NCBI GenBank assembly: GCA_003008705.1
Contig: PDUO01000015.1
Span: 873,290-937,289, forward strand
Length of the DNA stretch: 64,000 bases
Reading direction: 5' to 3'
From: Pezicula radicicola
Lineage: Eukaryota; Ascomycota; Leotiomycetes; Helotiales; Dermateaceae
The notes under the pieces are model-generated. The model worked only from the letters and a program-made list of their open reading frames with translations. It did not search any database and was not told where the DNA came from. Both the position numbers and the translations under genes were made by a program. Below are positions 23,001-35,556 of this stretch, one piece after another (positions within the stretch are counted from its first letter, which is position 1; every line of letters starts with the position of its first letter).

Positions 23001-26000
23001 TCAAGTAGCCACAGAATGCTTTCTCCGCCGTCCAAACATTCTGGAAAACCCGCTAGACACTTCCCTCTGATGTACAGGTGTCGTTTGTATGCGAGAAGGC
23101 CCAGTCATCCCTGGGGGAGGATCAGAACGAAGGAAGTCGGCAAGGTCGCTCGTTGGTGTAGGTCTATTTATGCTAGGCTCTCTTGGCTGGTAGCTCTTTT
23201 GAACCACTCTTCCTGTTGGCGGGTTCCGTGAAGTGTCAAGCTGTGAGACGTAATCTGCATTACTATGTAATGGTGGCGAGCTAGCAGATTGCTTCACATT
23301 CAGCGGCGTGTGTGTTGGAAGAGGTGGTGCACCGTTTCCGTTGCGAGAGGGGGACGAGCGAGATTCATAGCCTTTGGAGGACTGTGGTTTAGGCGGAAGT
23401 GGTGGAGTAGTTTCCTTGCGACCAAAACGAGACATAAGACTTGGGGCGCTGGCTTTCTTCCTTATATCCTTCTGTGGAGGAGAGGCTAAGGCTGGGGGTT
23501 CATTATCTGGTGGGGGTGGTACGTTGCGGAGGAAATCTGCTAAGCTCTCTTCTTTGATGGGCGCAGGCTTTCTTGAAGGCGCCACGTCGAATTCGTCTTC
23601 TTCGTCACTCAAGTCAATCGCATATGGATCCCGTACTCGTCTTGTTTTTCGTTTTGGCATCATATCTTCTTCATGAAAATCATTTTTGCTGCTGTAGCTT
23701 GTGGGCGGTTTCTTCGTCTTTGAAGATGAATTGTTGAGTAAAGCACTTTGAGAATTAATTGACGAGGTTTTCGATTGCATAGACTGGTCGTTTGAAATGG
23801 ATGTCTGGCTGTAGCGTGGATCAGGTAGAGAGGCATCAATTGCTTTGCCGCCTACTGCACCAACCATCTGGTCAGAATCCATAGTCGTTCGAAATGGGGC
23901 AACTGTGCGAGGGATGCGATGATCATCGAAGTTTGTCGAAGGTGGACCTTGCCTAATAAAATCAATCAAATCTGAGCTAGTGTCTCCATTTGGCACCACA
24001 GCATCGCGAGCTTGCAACCTATTACGTCCCGCTGACGACTCCGCACGCCGAGGGAGGGTAGATACGGGAGTAACACGTGGTGCAGAACCGCTGGCTAATT
24101 TTGGAATGCCATTCGCGCCTCGATGACCATTGATGGTTACAGGTGGTCTCGATGGTACGTCGTTGAAGGAGCCAGGAGGACCAGTCGATCGAATGAACTC
24201 GGCAAAGTCTCCAATGGAGTCTCGTTCAATTTTTGCATCTCGTGCTTGAGGTGCACCAGGTCTACGTCTTGAAACTGTATTTGAAGGTGGAGTGGGAATA
24301 GACTTAGGCACCGGCTTTGAAGACTTGCCCGAATCAACAGGGGGGTTAGAGTGTAAACCGGTATGCTTGCCGATGGAACTAGAGTGTGAACGGCCGGTTG
24401 GTGGCCGAACAGTTTGAGTCTTGGGTGCATTAGGAGGAGGAGAATCGCCCTGTAATTATATGTTAGCCTAAATTCTGCCATTTTGATTCGAAGTGATAGT
24501 TTACCTCAATGTTGCGCATATTTTCGGGGGTCAGCGTATACTGTATAGTTTGATCACTCCGGATCAGTTCCTCAAAACTTTGTCCATGTTCAGTCCTGCT
24601 ACTATCTTCAGAAGTCCGAGTTGGCTTCACTTTGGAAATTGATGACGAGGATGATCTAGAGGTGTGCAAGGACCTTTGAGCCTTTGGCGTTGAGCGTGGA
24701 GGAGAGTTTCGAGATGTGGGAGCACGGGCTTTGGGCGTCTGCTCAGAAGCTTGACTGCTCGTGGCAGCTTCAGACGAGCTTCGGGTATTCTGACTTGGTG
24801 TGATAGAGAAAGATTCGTCCGAAGTGTCTGGGGCACCTTCCACCAGCTCATGTAATGGGGTCAAGGGAGGAGCTGCAGTTTCTGGGACAAATGCCCTTGG
24901 CGTAGAAGATGAAGTATTGTTCGAAGGCGTGCCTCTGTTGTCAGCTGCTTGTACAGCCTCACGTGCTGCGTTTCGAGGAGGCGGAGGAGCACCGAGTATG
25001 AATGGCAAAGGCTCTTCTTCTTCAACTTTAGTCGTAGAGCCGGATTGGACGTGCTGCGATTCTGGGATAGGGCTGACGCCTTGCATTGCTGCGGCAATCT
25101 CTGCCGGGACAGCTGTAACTGGACTTTCGACCACATCCTTTTCCTCTGCTTCGGAAATTGATTCTTCAGCGCTATTCCTTGCCTGCCTAGAGCTCAATGC
25201 TGATCCGTTCCGAACGATTGGACTAGCTGTTTGGCTTCTCAAAATCGGGCTGGTGCCACGAGGTGTAGACGCATCTACTATGATAGAATGCAAGCTAGCA
25301 GGTCGTGATAAGGATACCACTCTAGCCCCGGAAGATACATAATCGTCCGTGGAACTTTGCCTTGTCATCGGACTCCTAGGCGAAGCACTCCTTGGCGATG
25401 CCACATCGATTACTCGCAACGAATGGATACTGTGGGATCTCATGCTAGATCTTCTAGAGGTGTCTTTCACAATGGGGAAATTGCTTTCGTCTGTCGAGAA
25501 GGACGATATAGTCATCACCTGGGGCTCTTCATACAAAAGCTCTGGGTCAGTTTCATCCTTGTTCACCAACTCGGTTTGGGGAGCTTCCTCGTTCGCAGCA
25601 GCTGTAATTCCTGCAACAGCAATTGCCACTGCGCCTGCCGCAACACTAGCCACAAATCCCTTCGATTCACCTACATCTTCCGCCGTAGCTTTGGCAGGGT
25701 CAGCAGTGATACCCACGCTATCTCCGGAAGCTGGGTTTGCACGCTTAGACGATGGAGATGAATAAGGAGTCCCTGCTGGAGTGGGCGCGGAGTTCGATCG
25801 CTTCCTTGATCTTGAAGACAAGAATCCAGGGGTTTGGGGTGTGTCTGGTTGGGATGAATTTGGAGTAGGGAGCTGGGTAGCCATCTGTGTAAAAGCCATC
25901 ATACTTTTCGGCCTGGTAGGTAATTTGATTTCCTCACTAGAATCCTGCTCATCATCTTCGTCATCACTTTGTAGTGCAAGGCCAGGAATCTCGATTTCTC

Positions 26001-27102
26001 TAACATCATCCTTGGAAATTGGCAAGGGAATAGTTGCTGCGTGTGCGTCTTCGGTCATAATTTCCTCAGGGGTATCCTCCTCGATGCGGTCCTCCTGAGG
26101 AGCAATACTGCCTGACCGGCTTGTACCATGGATCATGGAGTTTAAAGACTCTCTTGAGAATGAGCGGCTCATAGATACCGAAGCCGTCGGTGAACGCACA
26201 CGCTTCTTCCAGCCTCTCCATAGTCTGCCCAATGTTCTGTCGAGGGCTACGCGCTCCATATCTGACTCGTCAACTACGACTCGTTCTGCAATACTTGCTG
26301 GCGTGCTCAAGCCATCTCTTTCCTCCTTTTCGACTTTCGCACGCAGTCGGAAATATGCTGCTTGGCCCGCGATAATTAAAGCTTGCTCGCCCATGAATTC
26401 CAATATCGATGTGAGAAATATTGCAACTGCAGGTGACACAACTCCGGGATTATTCGAGAACCGATTATTTGATCCTGGAGGTCCATCGAGTTGTTCCTGC
26501 TCGGTGTAGTAATCTTCGTCCTCTTCTTCCATATCTCCAAGAGACGAATAAACCATGCACCGTAAACGCGTACGCTTCCAAACTAGCTCCAAGTCCCAAT
26601 CTCCATTTGGTTCAGCCCCATTGTGAAATGCCAGCAGCTCTTCGTCCTCACCACCTCCCAAGTATTCCTGCAATTCCTGATCGGCGCCGCTGATTGCATC
26701 CTTGGCGAGCTTGGGCTTCAGGACCTCGCTGACTGCCGGTCGGAGTGATGCAAGAGAAGTCGACTTAGAAATGGAAAGGAAGTTGAATAGTAGTTGATCC
26801 AAAAATCTGTTTACAAGCGTGAGGGCAGCCGGCGCTACCAGCGCAGTCTCGCCTGATGGCTCAATTCCATGTTGATCGAGCCATATATCTGATCGACTAT
26901 CGTGGTCGTTGGTGACAATTTGGGATGCTGCTGAGGCAGCAATGAATGCAGGCTGGGGAGAGGTAGAGATAGGAGGAGAAAGCAGGTTGCCATAGCCGTT
27001 CGCAGACGGTCTATCGCTGGAAATACTATGAGATCTGGAACGGCCCAGCCGTGGAGAGGCATGCCCATTCAAGGCAATATCTGGGGGTGCCATGGTTGAC
27101 AT
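23001..27102 (-). CDS. large disordered conserved fungal protein, 1348 aa
   Basis: Exon 1 (27102-24505) and exon 2 (24449-23001) join in frame across a 55-bp intron. Two ATGs lie three codons apart and I use the first. Residues about 75-300 are the only folded-looking part: a helical region (LVNRFLDQLLFNFLSIS), an acidic loop, then VSPAVAIFLTSILEFMGEQALIIAG. This hints at a histone-fold-like or helical-bundle module, but I cannot assign it. The rest is Ser/Pro/Thr-rich and low in complexity. It includes repeated short segments of the form DFAEFIRSTGPPG, DLIDFIRQGPP, SLADFLRNVPPPP and DLADFLRSDPPPG in the C-terminal third. These four similar motifs look like a repeated docking peptide. A basic tail (FGRRRKHSVAT) ends the protein. 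The function is unknown; a nuclear or cortical scaffold is possible. Confidence 0.82.
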
Positions 27103-30100
27103 CGGAATACTCTGAGAGCAATCGCGCGCAACTTCTCACGAGGACCGTATATAGTGTGTGTGCCAAAACCAGTTTGCACCACTTCCCAATTCCCTCCTAT
27201 GCGATGTTCCGCCCGAAGACCTGAAGTTTAGAATTGGATGGTTAGCGGTGAACGACTAGAGTCAGTCGCGAATAGACGAAACGAACGTGAGCAGCAACTA
27301 TGATGTGGAATGTGTTGAATCTTGTAAGATCGACCATCCCGTCAATGCATCTCTGATCTGCAAAAAAGCAAAAAAGTCCACGGACAGCCCAATCCACGGC
27401 ACTGGAAAAACTCGCCGAGCCAGAGATTTAAATAAAGCTGCCGCTTCTCCAAGGCGATTGCGACCCGACTTTATCCAGACCTCTTAGAACTCACAAGGCA
27501 GAGGCGCAGAACACGGCGTGAAACACGAATCTTGACGTACCTGAAAGTCAGATAGAAAGAAAGAAGCGAAGCCGAGCTCTCAAGTTTGCGCGCCGCGTTG
27601 TGGAATGAGGTGTCAGAACCTCAGATTGATGAAAGTCACAGCATCCAGCTCACAAGCAAAAGGAGTTGAGGAGGGAGAAAGAAAGAGTCGACAGCGAAGG
27701 ATTATTGTTTGGAAAGTCGTCGTTTCGTGAGGGTGGAGGAATAATAGTAGACGACCGGTATTGCTTTGCTAGCTCAGGGGGGGGACGCCGGAGACACCAG
27801 GGGGCTCTCATCCGAAGGGTGGAGAGGGAAAGAGGGTTCGGGGGGGGGGAGGGCTTGCTTGGAAACAGAATAGAATGTTTCAATGCTTGTCTTCCTTCCA
27901 CGACCTCACAATGGCAATTGAAAAAGTACAACACAATAGTGATTATGATTATTGGATTGCAAAATTTCAGATCTCACTGGTGAGACCGGGTGGCAAGCTC
28001 TCTATCGATGCTGTTTAATAAGAATGGAAGGCCAGGGTAGATTTGAGTTCAGCTCTAGATATTTCACACCACCGCTATCGAATTACGACAATTTGGCAAA
28101 AAGGCTGAACATCTGCCGCCACCGTAGTCTTCAAACGGGCAAGATGCAAGAGAGGCGTGCGGGCGTGCAGGCGGACGAGAAGGCGGACGAATAGGGAAGC
28201 ATATCATCTGTTCAAGAAAAATGGCTAGAGAGCTCGTCGATATTGCTTTCTTCCGAATTGCTTATGTATACCGAAGACGTGGAGATAATCAGGATCCAGC
28301 CACCAGCTTCTTGGGTTGGCGTCGTCACATGAGGCGACCATGGTGGAGGCCTGGCTGGCATGGTCATGATTTGATATTTCTATTTCATACATAGCCTACG
28401 TTTCACACCAGCAGCACTCAAATAGGTGAAGCTCTGTGAGATCAAACAAGAAGCCTACCGACCGCTACATACCTAGATACGAGCCATCCGTTTTCTTCAC
28501 TATCTTTACTTCTCTTTCACCCGATGTCCACCACACTCGCAACTTTCCTCTCGTGGAAGAGGGTCGCAATCAAAAAAAGCACGTTCCACATTGCGGCGTG
28601 CCCCAGGTCATGATGCAGGTCCACAGCAATTCCTGATCCGATCGACTTCGAAATATGCAGCTCAAAAGGAGATTTCACATCACCTCGGTGCATGTCTTAC
28701 CTTACGTTGAACAGACATCGCCCGAGAGATAGGGGTCCAGCACGTGCTCTAGACTTCATCCCCAGATTGCAACTTTGTTTTATATATAGATATAGATATC
28801 CGTATGTGTACCAACTCCGTCACAAAACGAGTAGGTATGTATTCTCACAACTTCCCAAGTAGTTGCTCAGAGTATGGAAAACGGAGATGAGATCGTTCGG
28901 GTGGGTGATCATACAAAAAGGGATGCGGCTCTCGCGCCTTCATAAGTACAGCTATCCAAACTGGTGGTCCACATCTAAAATTATGGAGTCGTTTGCTACG
29001 CTCTAGCGCTCATTTAGTCCTTTTCCAGAACAAAATCCCGAAACCATCAGAACTCAACAACTGACCATGGCCCATGGCCCCAGTGTCTCCATAAAATACA
29101 TCAGACTAGTTGCACAGATGCCGTGTCTTGCATGCCATGTCGGAAGATTGAATCCGTAGGAAACTCATCACTCCTCTCAAATGTCAGCTACGTCGCGCAT
29201 AAAAGAGCGAGACGCGTTGAAGTGAGAACATTGGCATCACGACAGCATTTTGACCAGTACGGGCAATTTGGGAAGACGAAGTGCTACCCCACGGAGATAA
29301 TCGTGCTCTCGAGGGAGCTGCGAAGTCGCGACCAAGTTCTTCTGTACGCCTTCAATTTAAACATGTGGGGTTAAATAGAACATGTGGGGCCTGTCAATCC
29401 TACTTTACCTTCGTACTTGCGAAGTATCGCCGTTCGTTTCGATCGTCCAACGGTCCAAGGTTGAACCGAGTCAAGGACTCAAGTAGTGAGAATTTAGGAA
29501 AATAAGAACTTCGTAAGTCCAACACGATGGGCTGAGAGATTGTGATGCGCATGTGTTCTAGAAGTCTAGAACGACGATAAATTGCGTGTACGTAGGTATT
29601 TGACGAGGCATTTGACGGCAAGGAACAGGATGAGTACAACGATTGCTTGGCTTGCTTTCTGACTTTGTACTTAAATGTCAAGCGACAGAAAGTCACCCTA
29701 CTTTGAGTACGAGGGAAACTCTTTCGAAGAAGACTAGGCAAAACCGTTGAATGATTTGGTTATCTATGTTCAATCTCTACGCAAGCCAAGATTCATGGCT
29801 TGCCAAGTGCTACACAAGACTGATAGACTGTGATGTTCAATGCCCTAGAATGATCATAGTGACAGAGTAGCCGAGAGCGGAAGGAAAGTAAGTCTTACAG
29901 TCAGCAACTTTTGGCTAAGCGACAGAAGCCCAAAACTCTAGTCTAGAGTACCCATTGAAATTAATGCTTCTCCAGGCCAATGTACGCCCTACATCCTATG
30001 ATGCTGGGTTTTATAATTCCCACAGAAGGCATGCCTCTACTAGTATTATGAGTCAGACCAGACCTTTGTGGCGGCTTTGCGACACCAAAATCTAAGTTAT

Positions 30101-30659
30101 AAAACTGTAAAACAAGTCATCGGGTTAAGCGAGCTCAACACGGGTCCCTAGCAGTAACCTCACTCAATATAATACAAGACAGCACCATACCAATCCAATA
30201 TCGAGCAATTTATTGTTTCCAATACTTCCTGCTATCTAATACTTGTACCAAGGTGGTCGTCTAAGTCTTTCTGCAACCATTCCAAACTGACAAGTCGGAC
30301 AGCTTTATTAGGGTGTTTGGTTGTTTTGGAGAACAATCTCCTCGCTATGAAGAGATGCTTAAATGTATGAATTTTAAATAAGTTCACGCTAGAGCTAGAA
30401 AATGGGCTGGATACGAAGTGCTCCATTAACATGATGTGCAAGCGAGAGTTGAGTAACGGCCATTATCAGTATAGGTAATACAAGTTCTTAATACTCACGA
30501 CCCAGTTGAATTCAACAACAGATTCACTTCCTATATGTTAACCCCAAAATAAATAAATCAAGCACCCTGTTATTTATTATAGGCTAGTATATGCGCATGT
30601 TAATCAATCCCTCGAGCTCCTTGTGCTCTACAGCATCATACGTTTAAATCGCCTCAAAC
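27103..30659. other. 3.5-kb gene-poor spacer
   Basis: Promoter region of the large disordered-protein gene on the left, then DNA without a convincing gene. Frames at 27650-27983 on both strands overlap a run of G tracts and are artefacts of composition. Others (28436, 29123, 29400, 30232) lack any family feature. A CACGTG occurs near 28743. Confidence 0.5.
27777..27851 (+). other. cluster of G runs (possible G-quadruplex)
   Basis: Within 75 bases the + strand has runs of 8, 5, 3, 3, 3 and about 10 G, which meets the usual pattern for a four-stranded G structure. It is about 680 bp upstream of the ATG of the large disordered-protein gene. Confidence 0.45.
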
Positions 30660-32100
30660 CTACAATTCATCCTCATCCTCCCCTTGATCAGGTTCATTTT
30701 TCTTCTTCTCCTCAACACCTACATACACCGGCTTCTCCTTCTGCACATAAAACATCGGATGCGAAGGATCATCCATATTCGGATGCCAAGGCTGTGCTCG
30801 CACATCAGTCGGAGGACGAGTCCACGCCGTACCATCCACATCAACATAAACCGTCCTACCATTCCCAAATGTAAAGTATCCACGCCGATTCCTCTCAAAT
30901 ATAGGAACCGGAATAGGAGTACCGATTGCTAGTGATCCGAACTGTGGTATAAGTTGACCTGGATCCCCTATTAAACGTGGCCCTTGTCCGTTATCTACCT
31001 GTAGGGGATTAGAGGGATCGAAACGAGGTGATGAAGTTGGAGGACTCCTTCGGGAATCTGGTATAGGAGGTAGTAGAACTGGATTCCCCTTAAATCCTTT
31101 AATGATATCTGGGTATAAAGTCCCATCAATTTTATAAGTATCATTTTGCCTCTTAGGACGTTTTTTCGAGCGACCTTCGTCATCGTTTCCATTATCATCT
31201 CCAGCGCGTTTCTTACCGCCGAACATTCCATCGTTTGCAGGAGCTTCAAAGTTAAAATCTAGTATTGCGAGACATTCTTCCAGAGCAGCGTCTCTCATAT
31301 TGAAATCACCAGCATAATTACTCGTCGCGTTCTCTTCAACTTGTTTCTGTCGAATCATACCTATCTATCGTCAATCCAAAAATAGAGGGATAGAAGAAAG
31401 AGAAAGAAAGAAAAAACAATACCTTCATAACGACCCCTCTCATATTCCTTAAGCACAGTATGCTTAAGAGAAGTAACAGCCTTGTAATCAGTAATCTTAT
31501 GTTGTTTAACATAATCATCACATAAATTATCCAACATCGCAATCTCTTCATCAGGCATCTGTATATACGAATGCCTTAACATGCCACTGAAATCATCTTC
31601 TGTAAATTGTGCTCTGTGCTCTTCGAAGACTTGGTCTAGGTGTAATGGATCTATACTTTGAAAGCTTTCTCGGCCTTGGATTACGCCGAATTCGTAACTT
31701 AGTTGGTGCATATGGTTCCAGCTTATTGGTTGGGAGAGTAGGGTATTGAATCTGAAATTTTTTCTGCTTGTTAGTATTATTTATTCCTCATAGTTAAGAG
31801 TAAATGTTTAGGGGCTTTTTTTTTCAACTCTTTCAAGGCGTTCTTTCTTGAAATCGTATTCGAAATGTTACCTACGTACCTATCACTATGATTTTGCCCA
31901 ATCTTTTCCCTCCTTGAAACAATACATTTCTCACAGAATCTCGGATGAAGAATCATAACAACTGGAGCATTCGGATCTGTTATCGTATTATCATCGAATC
32001 TCCATTCTCTCTCATCATATGGTGGTCTACCATCATATTGGTGCAAACACGCCAAATGATGGACAGGTCTATTTCGCGGGAGAAAATTTGGTAGGGACAT
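30660..32100 (-). CDS. conserved hypothetical protein, 416 aa
   Basis: Exons 32100-31880, 31751-31423 and 31360-30660 join in frame to 416 residues; introns are 128 and 62 bp. The ATG at 32100 is followed by LPRNRPVHHLACLHQYDGRPPYDEREW. A CEKC motif in the HPRFCEKCIVSRREKI region suggests a metal site, together with HLACLH upstream. The middle exon is helical and acidic (HLDQVFEEHRAQFTEDDF). The last exon has a bipartite basic patch (KKRAGDD then RSKKRPKRQ) consistent with nuclear import. It also has FTFGNGRTVYVDVDGTAWTRPP and ends in an acidic tail (QGEDEDEL). I do not recognise the family. It stands alone, with about 1.5 kb of spacer on its upstream side and about 3.5 kb on its downstream side. 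Confidence 0.72.
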
Positions 32101-33571
32101 TTTGTTGGGTTCAATAATTGAAATTGGCTTGTAGATCGGAGCATTGCTACAAGAGTGTGGGTTTTATTGGAAAGTATTTGTATGAAAGGTTGAAAGGCGA
32201 TGTGTTGTGAAAGAGTAGGGTTTGTGCTTTGTTCTGAGTTCCGGATTCGTTCGTGTGGACTGATTGAGGTTTTGTGTTTTCTTTGTTTCAATATTAACTC
32301 TATTTTCGAAGAGGATTTTTGCATCTACCACGCTTTTGTTTCTCTAGGTTGAATATACAGTTCATGAAAATTGTTAAGCCATCGAGGCTACTGTAACAAA
32401 TTTACAGCACCTATAAAGAACAAGGTACGGAATCAACAAATCATTCAATCGCAAAGTGAGCAGTGATATTAGATCTATGTATATTTGGTCAAAGCCGACT
32501 GCAGATGTTATAATCAACTTGATGCAATGGCATCTCGAGAAGGAAAAGACACACATAACTATAGACTTAGATACCTTTAGCGAGATTGTCAACATAGTAG
32601 ACATTCAGCACACGCTTTTTTAATAGTATTTCCATAGGCATAGTTACGACCATGGAAGAAAATGTTGGGACATACATTGCTTACTTATTACCAATTTAGT
32701 TAGTATGCACTTGAAATTAGCATGTTGAACAGAAGACTTCCTACCTGAATGATACTTTCTCTCTTCGTCCCATCTCCCTCTCGCTTATTCCACTTGCCAC
32801 TCGCTCCCTCGTTGTCAGAACATATTATTGCTAATTGTTTGCAAAGTTCCACTTCGCAGCCTTTTAGTTCAGTTCACATGGTCTTCATTAACTGCTAGAC
32901 AGGGGTGGAGTGATACACTGAGAAAAATACCTTTAGAAATATCTTAAAGCCACGCATTATTATTAACAGCGATGACGCTCTTCCTTAGGCCCAGCGCTGC
33001 TAGGAAGAAGCTAAGACTTTCATATTAGAAAAGCAAGGCTACTTAATCTGCACAGTTTGTTTGAGTCGCTCAGTTGGGTTGAGTTAGTCACACTTCCTAG
33101 GTTTCTGCCGACTCATGCTACGCTTGTATCTTGCCTAGTAGACCAAGAAATCTGGATGAATCTTTCTTATTGGTGAATTGAAATTAGGAAACAAAGGTCC
33201 TTTTCAACAAAGAATCACCAGAATTAAAGACGACAAGTTATCCCAAAAGTCAACCTTCATATTTGCAATAGAATCAAGTCAGCAGAAATTTTACGGAAAT
33301 CTAGACCTTGCTTATTCATTATTTATATTGCACTGAATTCGATTCACTAATTGAATATCACACCAAGTGGTACTCGAACTGTTACTACATGATAGATATC
33401 GAATATACTTGCCTTTTATTACAGTTGCCCTTCATTTACCTACCTTTGTTCTAACAAGCTGACGAACCAGCGTCCAGTTTTCCTCTCTCCTACTTCTTCT
33501 TGTCACTAGCATCAGTCACATGAGATCCCAACCACTCAATAACGTCTCCCTCTCACATACTCCCAGGACTC
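32101..33571. other. AT-rich spacer, no gene seen
   Basis: No credible open frame. One copy of GAGTCGCTCAGTTG lies at 33063-33076, identical to a copy at 41760-41773. Confidence 0.55.
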
Positions 33572-33928
33572 CTAATAAAAACTCGAAGACCTAGGACGAT
33601 TAATCCTCCCACTCGTAGAATTAGAACGCGACATATTATGACACCTGCCCCTCAAAGTCTTCGCCTCCATAGTCTCCCTCGTAAAAGGAACCACCTCACC
33701 ACTAGGAAGCCTATGCGAGATTTGAACTCTGGTACCTGGTGGAGAGATCTTTTCTCGATATTTGCAGGCGTTGCAGATTTCTTTGGTTTCGACGCGTGAT
33801 CCTTGGACTGTGCTGGCCCAGCAGCCGGATTTGAGATTGAAGGCTGTTCCATTGGAACAGGGTGAGAGGACTTCTTTTGACCAGTGTCCACATATGTTTG
33901 CGTGGTAGACTGAGGTTATTTGACACAT
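33572..33928 (-). CDS. small Cys-containing hypothetical protein, 118 aa
   Basis: A single-exon ATG frame with the N-terminal pattern MCQITSVYHANICGHW followed by LSPCSNG, SGCW and ICNACKY. This spacing of Cys and His (six Cys in the first 60 residues) resembles a common group of small uncharacterised fungal proteins that begin MCxI and hold a Cys/His cluster. The C-terminus is basic and Ser/Arg-rich (NMSRSNSTSGRINRPRSSSFY). There is no signal peptide, so the Cys residues more likely bind metal than form disulfides. It is isolated in AT-rich DNA. Function unknown. Confidence 0.6.
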   Translation of the reverse strand: MCQITSVYHANICGHWSKEVLSPCSNGTAFNLKSGCWASTVQGSRVETKEICNACKYREKISPPGTRVQISHRLPSGEVVPFTRETMEAKTLRGRCHNMSRSNSTSGRINRPRSSSFY

Positions 33929-35010
33929 GGTTCCTGCCTTGTGTGTTTACCTATAGACTTCTGTTGACTTTTGTGAGCACTGGTGACTTATCTTTGGTGG
34001 AGGGAAGGAGTTGGGAGAGAGTGACTGGTGATTGAAGCATCATGCCTGGCTCCTCCGTTCAGACTTATAAGTTTCCAGTGATGAAGAAACATTGTTTAGG
34101 TATATATATATTGCTGTGGAACTGTAGGTTGGCAAGTAACTGAACAATATCTTTATGAAAGAACAATTCTTTATGGTTTGTCAAAGAAGCCATTTCTCTT
34201 ATTTATATCTCTTTATTGTGTATAAAGACCTCATTACGCTTTTCTGAAGTCTTTGTGCCTAAGAAAAGATACATGCCTAAAGAATCATTGTAGTTATTTG
34301 TTTGCTCTGATAAAAGAAATAGTGCGTGTGGCAAGTAGCCAATGTGTTAAGGAATTTCTAAGCCTCAGTGCCCAGTGTTATTGTTCGGCTTTTAGTAATA
34401 TTGCTGTAGAACCATACATGAGCTAGGTCCTTGTAAAGCGCGAAACTACTTGTGTCCTCTAAATCACACTACTTGACATCACTGTGGGAATACTAAGGGC
34501 ATATGGCCAGATTTAGTGAGCACCGGTCTTTTTCCTACACACACACACACGACTGGTAATTTGACAAATTGAAAATTATTAGGTCTCATTTCTAGTACAG
34601 CACGGGTTTACAGTGCCATATAGCCATATAGTCAACCGGTCTCTCAAATAAGACAATATTCTATGTTCTGTAATAATGAACCCAAATGTCACATAGTACA
34701 GTGAAGAGCGAAAAGTAATCAAGAACCAATATATTTTGAGATTCTATCTTTTTTATTTTTTATTTTTTGAAGCCCTTCAAAGTCCAACTAGAATTATGTG
34801 TATAATTAAATACGATCCTAACCTTTCCGAGGGGGAAATTCTCAAATAACATCCACAGCCTCTAACATATTCCATTTGAGTTGCTCAACATCCCCGTACC
34901 TCCACAATAAATGCAAACTTCCAAGTAATCCCCCGGTATGAGCTCCAAAATTGAATAAGGCCGAAAGAGAAGACCCAGCAGCCAAGGAGAGATGTCAAGA
35001 TGCCGGCTGC
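33929..35010. other. AT-rich spacer with simple repeats
   Basis: No open frame of 60 codons. It includes a short CA run near 34541-34553 and T-rich TTTTTTATTTTTT tracts near 34750. These are the flanks of two small - strand genes. Confidence 0.6.
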
Positions 35011-35556
35011 TTACAACATAAGCATAGTAGCGAAGACGACAAGACCTGCAACAGCAGTGCTCACAGCAACCGTGTTAGCACCTCCAGTAAATGGAATATG
35101 GTGGCTTGGGGCAGCAGGTGAGTGGGTGGGCTTGGAAGAGCCAGTAGGAGCTGCATAACCGTTACCATCGTTGGAGGTGGTCGTAGGATATGGAGCTTCG
35201 CCAGTGCCAGTTGGGATTCCAGTTGGGTTTGCGGAGGGAATGCTTTTGACAGTTTGGTAACCACCGATTGGGAAAACAGAAGCTGAACCCTCGGGAGCAT
35301 AGATAATTGTGCACTTGTTTGGGCAGTCCGTGACTGTAATGTACTCCGATGAGGTGGTTGCTGTGTATGTGTGGTTTCCAGGGCCTTTGAAAACCGTTGG
35401 CTCTGGGCACAGAGTTGCGTACTTGTAACAGATGGCAGTTACAGTAGACAGAACAGTGGTCGCTTGAGTTGTGTTATGTGCTGTGCCGTTGTGTTCCAAT
35501 GCAGCAGCACTGCCAACAGCCGCAATAGCGGTAGTGAAAAGGCTTGTAGGTTTCAT
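35011..35556 (-). CDS. CCG-6-like GPI-anchored cell-wall protein
   Basis: The reading frame is open further upstream, but the ATG at 35556 begins a proper signal peptide (KPTSLFTTAIAAVGSAAALE), so I start there: 181 residues. A Cys-containing block with CYKYATLCPEPTVF and YITVTDCPNKCTII is typical of clock-controlled-gene-6-like and related fungal surface proteins. It has sequons (NGT, NTT, NHT) and a Ser/Thr/Pro/Gly-rich stalk. The end is hydrophobic (VAVSTAVAGLVVFATMLML) after GGAN, the usual GPI-attachment signal. The mature protein should sit in the cell wall. A TATAAGG element on the - strand lies roughly 90 bp upstream, suggesting strong regulated expression. The role in the wall is not known. 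Confidence 0.82.
   Translation of the reverse strand: MKPTSLFTTAIAAVGSAAALEHNGTAHNTTQATTVLSTVTAICYKYATLCPEPTVFKGPGNHTYTATTSSEYITVTDCPNKCTIIYAPEGSASVFPIGGYQTVKSIPSANPTGIPTGTGEAPYPTTTSNDGNGYAAPTGSSKPTHSPAAPSHHIPFTGGANTVAVSTAVAGLVVFATMLML

Noticed and set aside
33063..33076. GAGTCGCTCAGTTG shared exactly with 41760-41773 as evidence of a recent duplication
   Set aside because: By chance several 14-base matches are expected in a window of this size; only the local clustering near 41.7 kb is kept as a finding.
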